A DNA stretch of 64,000 bases from Rhizobiales bacterium PAR1 (GCA_002256205.1 NKIW01000001.1:124001-188000), one strand, 5' to 3'. Counted from the first letter of the stretch, positions 23,282 through 33,065 are shown. Notes: generated from the sequence alone by a model not told the origin. Made by a program: numbers and translations.

Positions 23282-24379
23282 TCAGCGCTGGGCGTCAGAA
23301 ACCAGCGTTGCAAGCTCATCGACGAGCGTCATGACAAAGGCACGGCGATCAAGGTTTAGCGCATCGAGCCGCGCGGCATTCTCGCTCATGCGTGACCAGA
23401 ACTCCGCAAGCGCCGAAGCGCGAAGCACGTCGCCGGTACCGGCGCGCATTCGGATGGCTTCATGCAGCCAGCTTTCGAGGATTTCAAGGAAGTCAGTCAG
23501 CGCCTGCTCGCCATCGGTGCCGGTGCGGCACGCCTCGGCGATACGATCAATTTCCGCGTGGCGACGCTTCGGAAGCGCGGCGAGAACATCATCGACGAGT
23601 GCAAGAAAGGCACGAAACCCCGACTGCCCGAGGCGCAGGGCGCGCTTTACCGAGCCGTTGGCGCGCATGGCGGCGGTATCATCGAGCGCAGCAGCGTTCG
23701 AGATCGCGGGCACGAGCTCCTTCAGCACGGTGGGTGCGAGCATTGAAAAGCTCAACGTCCGGCAGCGCGAGCGGATCGTCGGCAACAGGCGCTGCGGTTG
23801 ATGCGTCACCAGCAGGAAAATCGCCCGCGACGGCGGTTCTTCCAGCGTCTTGAGGAGCGCGTTGGCGCTGGCGTTATTCAGATCATCCGCCGCATCGACG
23901 ATGATCACGCGCCAACCGCCGAAGGCCGAGGTTTTCTCGAAGAGATTGAGGCTATCCCGTGTATCCTCGACGCTGATTTCACTGCGGAATTTCTTCGTTT
24001 TCGGGTCATACCGTCGCTTGAGAACGCCCAGATCGGGGTGCGCATCATTGGCGACGAGATGCGCGGTGCGCGATGTTTCCGCCACAGCGAGACTGTCGGG
24101 CGACCCGCCGAACAAGGCATCGCCGCCCTCACGCTCGGCTTCCGCGAGCAGGAATCGCGCGGCACGATAGGCGAAGGTCGCCTTGCCGATCCCTTCCGGC
24201 CCGACCAGCAGGAAGGCATGATGCAGCTTCTTACCATTGTAGAGGTCGAGAAAGGCCTGTTCGGCATCTTCCTGCCCCAGAAGCGAGAGCATCTCGCGCG
24301 GATGCGGCACGCCCGGCACGCGGTCGATTTCCGGCACCTCCCCTGTCTGGGGTGGCATGAAATGGATACGACCGGCCAT
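23282..24379 (-). CDS. holB: DNA polymerase III subunit delta'
   Basis: LHHAFLLVGPEGIGKATFAYRAARFLL; VEDTRDSLNLFEKTSAFGGWRVIIVDAADDLNNASANALLKTLEEPPSRAIFLLVTH. Confidence 0.92.
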   Translation of the reverse strand: MAGRIHFMPPQTGEVPEIDRVPGVPHPREMLSLLGQEDAEQAFLDLYNGKKLHHAFLLVGPEGIGKATFAYRAARFLLAEAEREGGDALFGGSPDSLAVAETSRTAHLVANDAHPDLGVLKRRYDPKTKKFRSEISVEDTRDSLNLFEKTSAFGGWRVIIVDAADDLNNASANALLKTLEEPPSRAIFLLVTHQPQRLLPTIRSRCRTLSFSMLAPTVLKELVPAISNAAALDDTAAMRANGSVKRALRLGQSGFRAFLALVDDVLAALPKRRHAEIDRIAEACRTGTDGEQALTDFLEILESWLHEAIRMRAGTGDVLRASALAEFWSRMSENAARLDALNLDRRAFVMTLVDELATLVSDAQR

Positions 24380-25023
24380 CAGCCCGCCATTTCAGCGAGA
24401 TGCTCGCCCAGGCGGTCCTGAACAGTGGCGAGCACCACAGCAGCCACGCTCGCCTCGTTGGCGGCCGCGTCGACCACTGCGAAGCGCTCGGATTCGCCCT
24501 TGGCGAAGGCGAGAAAGCGCGCGCGCACATCCTCGTGGAACGCAAGGTCGGCCTTCTCGAAAGTATCGACTGCCGCCGAACGCTTCTGCGCGCGAGCGAG
24601 GCCGATCTTTGGTGGAAGATCGAGCAGGATGGTGAGGTTTGGCTCCAGCCCCGATGTCGCCAGAATGATCGAGGCCTCGATCGCCTCTGGCGCGATACGT
24701 CCGCCCTGATAGGCGCGAGTGGAATCGGTGAAGCGATCGCACAGCACTACGCTCCCTGCCATCAGCGCCGGTCCGATGAGCGCGCGGATATGTTCGCGTC
24801 GCGCGGCGGCAAACAGCAACGCCTGCGTCATCGCATCGGAGGAAGCTTCGGGCGAGAGCAGAACGGCTCGGATCGCCTCGGCGAAGGGCGTACCGCCAGG
24901 TTCGCGCGTGACGACGACACGATGCCCCAGCGCTTCGAGTTCACGCGCGAGATGGCGGATCTGCGTCGATTTTCCCGCGCCTTCGCCGCCTTCGAAGGTA
25001 ATGAATGCTCCGGGGTGAATCAC
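24379..25023 (-). CDS. tmk: Thymidylate kinase
   Basis: GAFITFEGGEGAGKSTQIRHLARELEALGHRVVVTREPGGTPFAEAIR; CDRFTDSTRAYQGGRI. GTG start inferred at 25023, overlapping the downstream stop. Confidence 0.94.
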   Translation of the reverse strand: MIHPGAFITFEGGEGAGKSTQIRHLARELEALGHRVVVTREPGGTPFAEAIRAVLLSPEASSDAMTQALLFAAARREHIRALIGPALMAGSVVLCDRFTDSTRAYQGGRIAPEAIEASIILATSGLEPNLTILLDLPPKIGLARAQKRSAAVDTFEKADLAFHEDVRARFLAFAKGESERFAVVDAAANEASVAAVVLATVQDRLGEHLAEMAG

Positions 25024-26372
25024 GTTTTTGCCTTGCCTGTATTGTCTTGGCCCGTTTCGGCCGGTTTCTGCGGCCCTGTTTTTACGGGGTCTGTTTCGCC
25101 GGGTTTCGAGCGCGCGCGCGCCTTGTCGACAACCCATTGCCAGCCATTCTTGGCGACCTGCCGGGAGCCTTCCATCACCGCGTCGCGCGCGCGGGCGATG
25201 ACACCGCCGGGTTCCACTGCACGCGCGGCCACAAGCGGCGCGACCTGCACCACGCGGCCATCAAGCACGACTTCAAGACGCGCGATCTCCTGCCCCTCGG
25301 CGATGGGTGCCGGCACCGGCCCGCGATAGGCAAGCCGGAGCACGGTGCCATCGTTCGTGCCACGCAGCAGCGGCAAACGAACCTCACGCGCCGTTTTGAC
25401 CGGCACGGACGCCGCAGCGCCACCGTAAACCGAGACATCACCCAGCTCAGCATTGGCGGCAAAAAGCGTGCGGATTTCAAAGCGTCGGAAGCCCCATTCG
25501 ATGAGCTTGCGCGCTTCGAGAGAGCGCTCCTGAGCCGTCTCAAGGCCTGCGACCGCAATGATTACCCGCCTTCCCTCCTGCATGGCGGAACCGACAAGTG
25601 CCTGCCCGGTTTCCGGCAAATAGCCGGTCGCCAGACCATCGGCGCCGATCTCCATGGTCAGCAGCGGATTGCGGCTGACCTGCCGGTTCTTGCCGAGCGG
25701 AAAATCGCGCTGCGCAAACAGCGGGTAATAATCAGGGTATTCCTCGATCAGATGCGCGGCGAGCTTCACGAGATCGCGCATCGTCGTCACCTGTCCCTCG
25801 GCGGTGAAACCGGTGGCATTTCTGAATTCGGTCGAGGTGAGGCCCAGCGCGCGGGCATGGGTGTTCATCATCTCGACAAAGCGGTCCTCCTTGCCGGCGA
25901 TGTTCTCGGCAAGGGTCAGGGCGGCATCGTTCGCGCCACCAACAATCAGCCCCGTCAGCAGTTCAGAGACCTTGATCACCTTGTTCGGCGTCAGCAACAT
26001 GTTCGGATTGCCGGAAACCGCACCGCCACGCCGCCAAGCGTCGGTCGAGACAACCATATCGCCCTCGGGCTTGAGCCGTCCTTCACGCAATTCACGGAAC
26101 ACCAGCGTGATGGTCATCAGCTTGGCGAGGCTGGCCGGAGCGATCTTCTGGTCAGCCTCACGCTGGAAGAGTACGGAGCGCGTCGAGTAGTCGAACAGCA
26201 GGGCCTGCTTCGCGCCCGTATCGAAGGCAGCGGACTTGTCCTGTCCGGCCTTATCCTGCGCCACGACAAGGCTGGCCAGCGGCACGAGCGCCGCAACCAG
26301 AAAAACGTGCAGAAATCGGAACAGATGCAACACGAAGCGGCCTCCCCCTCCTATTTGCCCAAGGGGGGGCAT
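25020..26372 (-). CDS. D-alanyl-D-alanine carboxypeptidase (DacF-like, penicillin-binding)
   Basis: APASLAKLMTITLVFREL (SxxK); SGN region; Lys/Pro/Thr-rich C-terminal tail. Confidence 0.9.
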   Translation of the reverse strand: MPPLGQIGGGGRFVLHLFRFLHVFLVAALVPLASLVVAQDKAGQDKSAAFDTGAKQALLFDYSTRSVLFQREADQKIAPASLAKLMTITLVFRELREGRLKPEGDMVVSTDAWRRGGAVSGNPNMLLTPNKVIKVSELLTGLIVGGANDAALTLAENIAGKEDRFVEMMNTHARALGLTSTEFRNATGFTAEGQVTTMRDLVKLAAHLIEEYPDYYPLFAQRDFPLGKNRQVSRNPLLTMEIGADGLATGYLPETGQALVGSAMQEGRRVIIAVAGLETAQERSLEARKLIEWGFRRFEIRTLFAANAELGDVSVYGGAAASVPVKTAREVRLPLLRGTNDGTVLRLAYRGPVPAPIAEGQEIARLEVVLDGRVVQVAPLVAARAVEPGGVIARARDAVMEGSRQVAKNGWQWVVDKARARSKPGETDPVKTGPQKPAETGQDNTGKAKT

Positions 26373-26438
26373 GAGATCAACACGGTTACCGAAGATTTGG
26401 AGGGCTTACCCGTCGAATATCACACCGGAAAGGCGTGA

Positions 26439-27518
26439 TCAGGTCCGCTTGCCTGGTTGCGTCGGCTCGAGTTCGCCGATCCGCGAGAAGGCATGGTCCT
26501 TGCCGAAGCGCGAACGCCCGCCATCCATCGACTGGAACGAGAGGTCCGCCGAGCGAGGATGCGTGTTCGCGCCGATCTTGCGGCTCGGCGGCGTGGCCAC
26601 TGGCCCGATCGGGCCCGAGGCGCCACCGATGGTCTCGAGATCAAATGGGCGCGGCGGCGGAACCGGGAGGTTCGAAACCGGCGTGAAGCGCGTCTCGGTG
26701 ATCAAACCGGCGTTTTCCGGCGCGGGACGCGAAATCGGCGCGGCAGAGGGCGCGTTCGATGTCGCGCTGAAGGACATCAGAGAATTGCTTTGCGCCGGAC
26801 GCGCCGTAGCAACCGGCTCCACCGAGGCAACCATGGTCGGGGCGCCAGTGCCCGCCGGGGCGATCGCGGGGCCGCGTGTATTCAGCGAAGCAACCAGCTT
26901 GGTGTCATCCGAACCGGCCAGCGCTGCGGGGCCGAGATAATCGATCTTCACCCGTGCCGTTCCGAGATGCTTGAACTGGAGAAGATTTGCAGTGCGCTCG
27001 GAGACGTCCATCACACGGTTGCCGTGATAGGGTCCGCGATCATTAACCCGCACCACGATCGAGTGGTTGTTGGTCATGTTGGTGACGCGCGCATAGCTCG
27101 GGAGCGGCATGGTGGGATGCGCGGCAGAGATCGAGTTTCGATCATAAACCTCGCCGTTGGCCGTCTTGCGACCATGGAAGGCGACACCGTACCAGCTCGC
27201 ATTGCCGCTCGCGGTGTAGCCGACCGGCTTTTCACGCGGCACATAGGTGCGTCCAGCTACCTGATAGGGCTTGCCGATCTGATAGCGGCCGCCACCCTTC
27301 GGCGCATCCTCATCCATGCCGACAACGCGCGGGCTGGCCTTGCCGTATTTCGGATCGGAAAATGCGCCGATTTCCTTGGAATTCGACCCGCCGCGACCAC
27401 CACTCTGATTGGCACAGTTCGCGAGGGTGAGCGCCAGAAGGGACACGCCAGCCACCTTGAGCATGCCGATGGAAAGAGCAGAACCGCCCTTCCCCAAAAC
27501 CGCTGCCTGATGCTGCAT
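26439..27518 (-). CDS. rlpA: Septal ring lytic transglycosylase RlpA family protein
   Basis: GNASWYGVAFHGRKTANGEVYDRNSISAAHPTMPLPSYARVTNMTNNHSIVVRVNDRGPYHGNRVMDVSERTANLL (DPBB domain). Confidence 0.92.
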   Translation of the reverse strand: MQHQAAVLGKGGSALSIGMLKVAGVSLLALTLANCANQSGGRGGSNSKEIGAFSDPKYGKASPRVVGMDEDAPKGGGRYQIGKPYQVAGRTYVPREKPVGYTASGNASWYGVAFHGRKTANGEVYDRNSISAAHPTMPLPSYARVTNMTNNHSIVVRVNDRGPYHGNRVMDVSERTANLLQFKHLGTARVKIDYLGPAALAGSDDTKLVASLNTRGPAIAPAGTGAPTMVASVEPVATARPAQSNSLMSFSATSNAPSAAPISRPAPENAGLITETRFTPVSNLPVPPPRPFDLETIGGASGPIGPVATPPSRKIGANTHPRSADLSFQSMDGGRSRFGKDHAFSRIGELEPTQPGKRT

Positions 27519-27795
27519 ATGCCCCCCGATACCGCTTATGTCATGAGCCTCGACGAGGCGCCGGAGACTCACGAACGCATAAGACTTCCTGAATCCATTC
27601 ACGCAAACGTGATGGATCACGTCAACAGAACATCCAGAATAAGGCGGGTTAAAGGCGAGCGGCGGTTCGGTCAAGATGCGGCGCCCGGTTGGGTTTCTGC
27701 TTCGTTAACAGCAGCGCCCTATCACGGCCAAATGTGAAATTCTCCGCCCTTCCCGCTTGCGTCCGAGCGCCGAACAAGGCATTTCCTTTCCCGCC

Positions 27796-27885
27796 GGATG
27801 GGTGGCCGAGTGGTTTAAGGCAGCGGTCTTGAAAACCGCCGTAGGTGGAAGCCTACCGTGAGTTCGAATCTCACCCCATCCGCCA
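27796..27885 (+). tRNA. tRNA-Ser(UGA)
   Basis: Acceptor GGATGGG...CCCATCC with encoded CCA; anticodon loop CT-TGA-AA; long variable arm GTAGGTGGAAGCCTAC; T-loop GTTCGAATC. Confidence 0.95.
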
Positions 27886-27921
27886 GCGTATGAGCGCTAT
27901 CTTTCCTCATGTTCCGGGCGA

Positions 27922-28165
27922 TCACTTCGCGGCATCCATGGTTTCCTCGACCCACGCGGCGGTTCGCGCGACAGTCGGGATGCGCGCACGGTCAGGATGA
28001 AGCAGGAGGTAGAGCGGTCGCTCGGCCTGACCGCCTTCAATCGCCACCATCTCAAAACGGTGATCCGCACGCCCGATGACCTCCGGCAGCATGATTTCCG
28101 CACCCAGCGCGAGAGCCGCCTCGATCAGCACATCGTTGCGGCTTGAGCGCAAGGCGATGCGTGCG
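27922..28165 (-). pseudogene. LysR-type regulator, C-terminal remnant (5' part missing)
   Basis: GARIALRSSRNDVLIEAALALGAEIMLPEVIGRADHRFEMVAIEGGQAERPLYLLLHPDRARIPTVARTAAWVEETM resembles the end of a LysR effector domain; no HTH upstream. Confidence 0.5.
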
Positions 28166-28354
28166 CCCTTGCGTGCCGCGCTCGATTTTGGTCACGAGAT
28201 CAGCATCGCAGCCGATGCCTGCGCAACCCGCGATCTGCCGGGCATTGGCGGAGCGATCCCGGCAGATGTCATCCACCGTGCAACACTTGCAGCACTGGGC
28301 GATCACCATGCGCTGATCGCAGATGTCGCGGAGCTGGTGCAGAACCAGGCATGA
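28166..28354 (+). pseudogene. Isochorismatase-family cysteine hydrolase, C-terminal remnant (5' part missing)
   Basis: APLRAALDFGHEISIAADACATRDLPGIGGAIPADVIHRATLAALGDHHALIADVAEL resembles the isochorismatase C-terminus (EDACATRDL...VHRAxLAAL); no catalytic N-terminal region. Confidence 0.55.
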
Positions 28355-28469
28355 CGCACACCGTCACGCGCGTCGTCTGGCGCGGCTACGACGTGGAGCC
28401 GTTGGCCCTCCCCGCCTCCACCGCTAAGGAGGGCGGTGAGCAGCGGCCACCAGCCGCTCGAGTGCACCG

Positions 28470-29456
28470 TCAAGAAGTCGGATCATTCCTTAGTTCTTCG
28501 GCACGCGGGGCTGCCCAGTACACGATAGCCGTACTGAGCGGATAGGCGGCAGTAAACCCCAACTCGCGCGCCGCGGCTCCCGTGCTCGACGGTGCGGGAC
28601 GCTGTTGCAGAAAGCCGGCAAAACCTGTGTTGATCGTATGGGGAAACTCGACATCCAGTCCAGGATAGTTCTGCCGGACGGCATCTACAAATTCGCCAAG
28701 GGTATGCCAATGCCCGCTTGCTACATTATAGACGCCCTGCTTGGGCGCTCCCGCATCGAGCGCAGCGAGATTGGCCCTCGCACAATCGCGGGCATCGATG
28801 AATTCCTCGCGCCCGCCCCAGAGAAGAAGCGGATCATCGAGCACGACCCTTTTTCCGGCACGCACCCCCGCGACCAGCACGGCAAGAAGCCGCCCCGGTA
28901 CGCTGGTGGGATGCTCGAGCGAACCGCCAATGACCGCGCCATATCGCAATGAAACCACGTCAACGCCGTAGAGATCGCGATAGAGCAGCGCGAGATGTTC
29001 GCCGGCCAGTTTGCTTGCTGCATAAAGACTGGCGGGGCGCTGGCTGATCAGCCGAAGCGGCTCATCCTCGATCATCGGGCCAGGACCATGACCGCCGAAC
29101 GTGGTGTAGGCAACAGTGGTGGAACTCGCGAGAACCACGCGCTTCAGGCCTGTTTCACGTGCGAGATCGAGCAGGTTCGCCGTGCCCATCACATTGACGC
29201 GGATACCGCTCAACGGGTCCTTGCGGATGCCGGTCGACAACATCGCGGCGGTATGGATGACGCGGGTGATACCGTGGCGGCTGAGCACATTGGCGAGTGC
29301 GTCAAAATCCGAGATGTCGCAGGTTTCAAAGGTGACGCCGTCCGGCAGGCTCGGCGGCGTGCGGATGTCGATCACCACGACGCGCTCGCCGCGCGCGGCC
29401 AGCAGTTCGGCTGTCAGACCGCCAATGACACCCGCCCCGGTAACGAGTACGCTCAT
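28470..29456 (-). CDS. NAD-dependent epimerase/dehydratase (extended SDR)
   Basis: MSVLVTGAGVIGGLTAELLAARGERVVVIDIR; YAASKLAGEHLALLY. Confidence 0.9.
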   Translation of the reverse strand: MSVLVTGAGVIGGLTAELLAARGERVVVIDIRTPPSLPDGVTFETCDISDFDALANVLSRHGITRVIHTAAMLSTGIRKDPLSGIRVNVMGTANLLDLARETGLKRVVLASSTTVAYTTFGGHGPGPMIEDEPLRLISQRPASLYAASKLAGEHLALLYRDLYGVDVVSLRYGAVIGGSLEHPTSVPGRLLAVLVAGVRAGKRVVLDDPLLLWGGREEFIDARDCARANLAALDAGAPKQGVYNVASGHWHTLGEFVDAVRQNYPGLDVEFPHTINTGFAGFLQQRPAPSSTGAAARELGFTAAYPLSTAIVYWAAPRAEELRNDPTS

Positions 29457-29791
29457 GGCGTGCCTTTCACCCCGGCGCCTTCTTCCAGCACGAGGTGATA
29501 AACGCGGCCTTCGAAGTGCTTCATCACCTCGCCAATGCGTGTGCGGACTTCCTGCCGGATGGGGCTTGCGAGCGCCGCATGCATATCCGCCAGCGTTGCG
29601 AACCAGAGGTCGAACACCATGTAGACCGGCGGCGCGCCTGCCTCCTGTTCCACCGGGCGGCGCAGGCGAACCTCACGAATGCCGGGATAGCGCGCGATGG
29701 CGGTGAGCACTGTCGTTGCCATGTGATGATCGAAATTTACGCGGTTTTCCTCTGCCACATGGCCTTCGAGAACCGCCGAGCGGATAATCAT
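29453..29791 (-). CDS. EthD/ferredoxin-like dimeric alpha-beta barrel protein
   Basis: MIIRSAVLEGHVAEENRVNFDHHMATTVLTAIARYPGIREVRLRRPV; small ferredoxin-like fold pattern. Confidence 0.5.
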   Translation of the reverse strand: MIIRSAVLEGHVAEENRVNFDHHMATTVLTAIARYPGIREVRLRRPVEQEAGAPPVYMVFDLWFATLADMHAALASPIRQEVRTRIGEVMKHFEGRVYHLVLEEGAGVKGTP

Positions 29792-30492
29792 CGGGCTTTC
29801 TCCTCATGAAATTCCGGGGCGAGCAGACCGGCAACGGATTTCTCGGTCGCGGTGAGATGCGCATCCATCAGGGTTGTTGCGCGGGCGACATCGCGGTCCA
29901 GCACGGCGGCCATGATGAGCTGGTGCTCGGCGTTGACGTCTCGCACCTCCGCCTTGATCTCGCGATGATGCAGCAAACGCACCTTGCGATAGCGCTCTGA
30001 ATGATCCGCCAGCATGTTCCAGAAGCGCAGCAGCCAGCTGGAACCGCATGCCGCGACCAGCGCACTATGGAAACGCCGGTGGTGGATTTCCCATTCCGCC
30101 GCAGCGCGGCGATCCTCAACATCCGCCGGGAGCGGCGTGCGCGAGAGGAGATGCATCGCGGCGACGATTTCCGCCTCCCAAGCCGCGTCCCCGTGTTCGA
30201 TGGCGGCGGTGAGGCAGGCGCGTTCGATGATCCGCCGCGTGGACATCAGATCAACGAGTTCGGCGAGCGACGCCTCCGTGACACGGCTGCCGCGATTGGT
30301 TTCTGCCTCGACGAGGCTCTCCGAGGAGAGCCGCATCAGAGCCTCGCGGATCGGCGTCAGGCCCAATTGAAAGCGGTCCTGAAGGTCGGCGGCGCGCAGG
30401 CGCTCGCCCGGCATCAGATCGCCATGCAGGATTTCACTGCGCAGGCGGCGGTAGGCACGTTCGGCCTGCGAGAGATCGTCGAGGTGGTTCAT
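29788..30492 (-). CDS. GntR family (FadR/FCD) transcriptional regulator
   Basis: AERAYRRLRSEILHGDLMPGERLRAADLQDRFQLGLTPIREALMRLSSESLVE wHTH plus FCD-type helical domain. Confidence 0.92.
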   Translation of the reverse strand: MNHLDDLSQAERAYRRLRSEILHGDLMPGERLRAADLQDRFQLGLTPIREALMRLSSESLVEAETNRGSRVTEASLAELVDLMSTRRIIERACLTAAIEHGDAAWEAEIVAAMHLLSRTPLPADVEDRRAAAEWEIHHRRFHSALVAACGSSWLLRFWNMLADHSERYRKVRLLHHREIKAEVRDVNAEHQLIMAAVLDRDVARATTLMDAHLTATEKSVAGLLAPEFHEEKAR

Positions 30493-30522
30493 GATGCGAG
30501 TCACATTTATGTTGACAGACAT

Positions 30523-30534
30523 ATTTTATAAAAT
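30523..30534. promoter_or_regulatory. Candidate operator: perfect 12-bp palindrome ATTTTATAAAAT
   Basis: Between the divergent GntR gene and FAH-family gene. Confidence 0.45.
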
Positions 30535-30546
30535 CACTCTTGCTTT

Positions 30547-31482
30547 ATGACAAGTGAATTCGAACAGGAGAATGGCATGGCAGGATCGGGTTGGAGCCTT
30601 GCGACGCTGGAAGTGGGTGGCAAGCCGATTGGCTGCATCAGCCTCGGCGGGCAGCATTATCGCCTCGGCCCCTCGCTGGCGCGCGTCGGGCTTGCCGGTG
30701 TCGAGAGTGTCGCCGCCCTCTTTGAGGATTGGGAAAGCGCGCAAAAGGCGCTCGACGCCGCGGTGGCAAAGCTCGATCCGGCAGATATTGTCACTGGCGG
30801 ACGCCTCGCGCCGCTGCTCTACCCCGGCAAGATCCTCTGTGCGGGTGCGAACTATTTCGACCATCTCGCCGAAATGGGCATGCCCGGCGCGAAGAAGGAG
30901 GATCAACGCCTGTTTTTCTTCATGAAGCCGCCGCGCAACGCCGTGGTCGGCGAAGGCGCGACGGTCCATATGCCGATTGGCACCAAGGCGTTCGACTGGG
31001 AAATCGAGCTAGCGCTGGTCATCGGCAAGCGGGCGCGCAACGTTTCGGTAGAAACCGCACTCAGCCATGTCGCAGCCTATTCCGTCGCCATCGATTTCTC
31101 CGCGCGCGATCACAACCGCGCGCCGGAAACCTTCTACAAGCTCGATTGGGTTGCCGGCAAAGCCAACGATACCTGCTGCCCGATTGGGCCGTGCCTCGTA
31201 CCGGCCTCGGCGATTCCCAACCCGCAGGATATCGGCCTCAAACTGTGGGTGAATGGCGAGTTGAAGCAGAACGGCCGCTCGACCGACATGATCTTCACCA
31301 TTGCCGAACAGATCGCGACCGCCTCTCGCATCATGACGCTTGATCCGGGCGATGTCCTGCTAACCGGCACCCCCGCCGGCGTGGGCGTGCCGAAACAGAC
31401 CTTCCTTTCCGTGGGCGACACGGTTGATGCCGAAATCGAGGGCATCGGCCGGCTGTCCGTGACGATCCAACCCTCGCGCTGA
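30547..31482 (+). CDS. Fumarylacetoacetate hydrolase family protein
   Basis: KILCAGANYFDHLAEMG; DWEIELALVIGKRARNVS; MTLDPGDVLLTGTPAGVGVP. Confidence 0.93.
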   Translation: MTSEFEQENGMAGSGWSLATLEVGGKPIGCISLGGQHYRLGPSLARVGLAGVESVAALFEDWESAQKALDAAVAKLDPADIVTGGRLAPLLYPGKILCAGANYFDHLAEMGMPGAKKEDQRLFFFMKPPRNAVVGEGATVHMPIGTKAFDWEIELALVIGKRARNVSVETALSHVAAYSVAIDFSARDHNRAPETFYKLDWVAGKANDTCCPIGPCLVPASAIPNPQDIGLKLWVNGELKQNGRSTDMIFTIAEQIATASRIMTLDPGDVLLTGTPAGVGVPKQTFLSVGDTVDAEIEGIGRLSVTIQPSR

Positions 31483-31511
31483 TGCGCGCTTGCCACCTTT
31501 CGGAGGATACC

Positions 31512-32507
31512 ATGATCTCTCGCCGTGAAGCTCTGACGGGCGCCATCGCAGGCGCACTTGCCGTTCCTTTCCTGCCGCGCCTCGCTGACGCGCAGGGCGC
31601 CGCACAAATCCGGATTTCGACCGCCGCGCCGCCGTCCGATTTTCTGGCCAAGGCGCTGGAGCAGTTGAAGGCGGAAGTCGATGCCGCGAACGCCGGGCTC
31701 AATGTCAGCGTCCACGTCGCCTCGACGCTGTTCAAGCAAGGCACCGAGGTTCCAGCGCTCCAGCGCGGAAACCTCGAAATGAGCACGATGACCACGTTCG
31801 AGGTGGCCCAGCAAATCCCGGAACTCGGCTATTTCAATCGGGGCTACCTTTTCAAGGATCATGCGCATCTGCGCCGGGTGTTCGACGGGCCGATCGGCGA
31901 GAGCTACCGCGCCATTGTCGCCGAGAAGATGGGCATCGAAATCCTCGCGACGCATTATCTCGGCACGCGGCAAGTCAACCTACGCCAGAAGCGCGCGGTC
32001 AAAGGCCCGGCCGATCTCGCCGGCGTCAAGCTCAGGATGCCTGCCGGGCCGGAATGGCTGCTGCTCGGGCGCACGCTCGGCGTCAGCCCGGTGCCGATGG
32101 GCATGCCGGAAGTCTATCTCGCGATGAAAACCGGCACGATCGACGGGCAGGAAAACCCGCTCTCGATCCTCAACGCCGCCAAGCTGCATGAGGTCTCCGA
32201 ACAGGTGGTGATGACCTCGCATATGCTTCAGCCGGTGCTGTTCTCGATTGCCAAGCCGGTCTGGGACAAACTCAATGCAGACCAGAAGAAGCTCCTGAAG
32301 GCTGCGGCCATCAAGGCCGCCAAATGGGGCGATGGTGCCCGCCTTGCCGATGAGGCCAGCATCATCGATGCCCTCAAGGGGCGTGGGCTCGCGGTCGATG
32401 TCATCGATCTCGCCCCGTTCCGCGAGGCGGCGAACAAGGCTTACGACGGCGCAGAAGCGACCAAGGCCTGGGATTTGGCGGGTCTCAAGCGCATTCAGGA
32501 TGCGTGA
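31512..32507 (+). CDS. TRAP transporter substrate-binding protein DctP
   Basis: MISRREALTGAIAGALAVPFLPRLADAQG (Tat-like signal); MGMPEVYLAMKTGTIDGQENPLS; followed by DctQ and DctM. Confidence 0.92.
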   Translation: MISRREALTGAIAGALAVPFLPRLADAQGAAQIRISTAAPPSDFLAKALEQLKAEVDAANAGLNVSVHVASTLFKQGTEVPALQRGNLEMSTMTTFEVAQQIPELGYFNRGYLFKDHAHLRRVFDGPIGESYRAIVAEKMGIEILATHYLGTRQVNLRQKRAVKGPADLAGVKLRMPAGPEWLLLGRTLGVSPVPMGMPEVYLAMKTGTIDGQENPLSILNAAKLHEVSEQVVMTSHMLQPVLFSIAKPVWDKLNADQKKLLKAAAIKAAKWGDGARLADEASIIDALKGRGLAVDVIDLAPFREAANKAYDGAEATKAWDLAGLKRIQDA

Positions 32508-32516
32508 GGCACCCCG

Positions 32517-33047
32517 ATGCACCCCGAGCCCCCGCTATCCGGCACGCCCTCGCCGCCTGAAACGCCCGTCGCGCGCGTTCTTGTCCGGCTGCGTGATGCG
32601 GCGAACTGGATTTCCGGCATCATGTTCGTGCTGGTCTTCGCGATCTTCAATTACAAGATCGTCTCGCGCTATCTCGCGCATGATGAGCCTGCATGGTCGG
32701 ACGAGGTCTCTGTGATCCTCTTTGTCTGGATCATTTTCTGGGCGAATGCGTTTCTGGTTCGCGACCGCGAGCAGATCACGTTCGATCTCGCCTATCGCCC
32801 GATGCCGGACGGGATCAAACGCATCATGGCGATCGCGCGGGTCATTCTGATCGGAGGCATCTTCCTCTGGGCGTTGCCCGGCTCGCTCGATTACCTCGCC
32901 TTCCTCTGGCGTGAACGAACGCCGGTGCTGAGCCTTCGGCTCGACCTCATCTATTCCTGCTTCGGGCTGTTCATGGTTGCGGTTGTGGTGCGATCCCTTT
33001 TTGCGCTCAGGCGCCTTCTTGGGCCTCGCTGGCGCGACGCGCTGTAA
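32517..33047 (+). CDS. TRAP transporter small permease DctQ
   Basis: Four TM segments; PAWSDEVSVILFVWIIFWANAFLVRDREQITFDL. Confidence 0.9.
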   Translation: MHPEPPLSGTPSPPETPVARVLVRLRDAANWISGIMFVLVFAIFNYKIVSRYLAHDEPAWSDEVSVILFVWIIFWANAFLVRDREQITFDLAYRPMPDGIKRIMAIARVILIGGIFLWALPGSLDYLAFLWRERTPVLSLRLDLIYSCFGLFMVAVVVRSLFALRRLLGPRWRDAL

Positions 33048-33065
33048 CTTTCAAAGGAACGCGTC

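Noticed and set aside
25023-25137. Lys/Arg-rich N-terminal extension of tmk (MGCRQGARALETRRNRPRKN...)
   Set aside because: It is the alternate frame of the low-complexity dacF tail; the kinase domain starts at VIHPGAFITFEGGEGAGKS.
28351-28545. 64-aa ORF MTHTVTRVVWRGYDVEPLALPASTAKEGG...
   Set aside because: No family resemblance, overlaps the epimerase 3' end; probably degenerate intergenic sequence.
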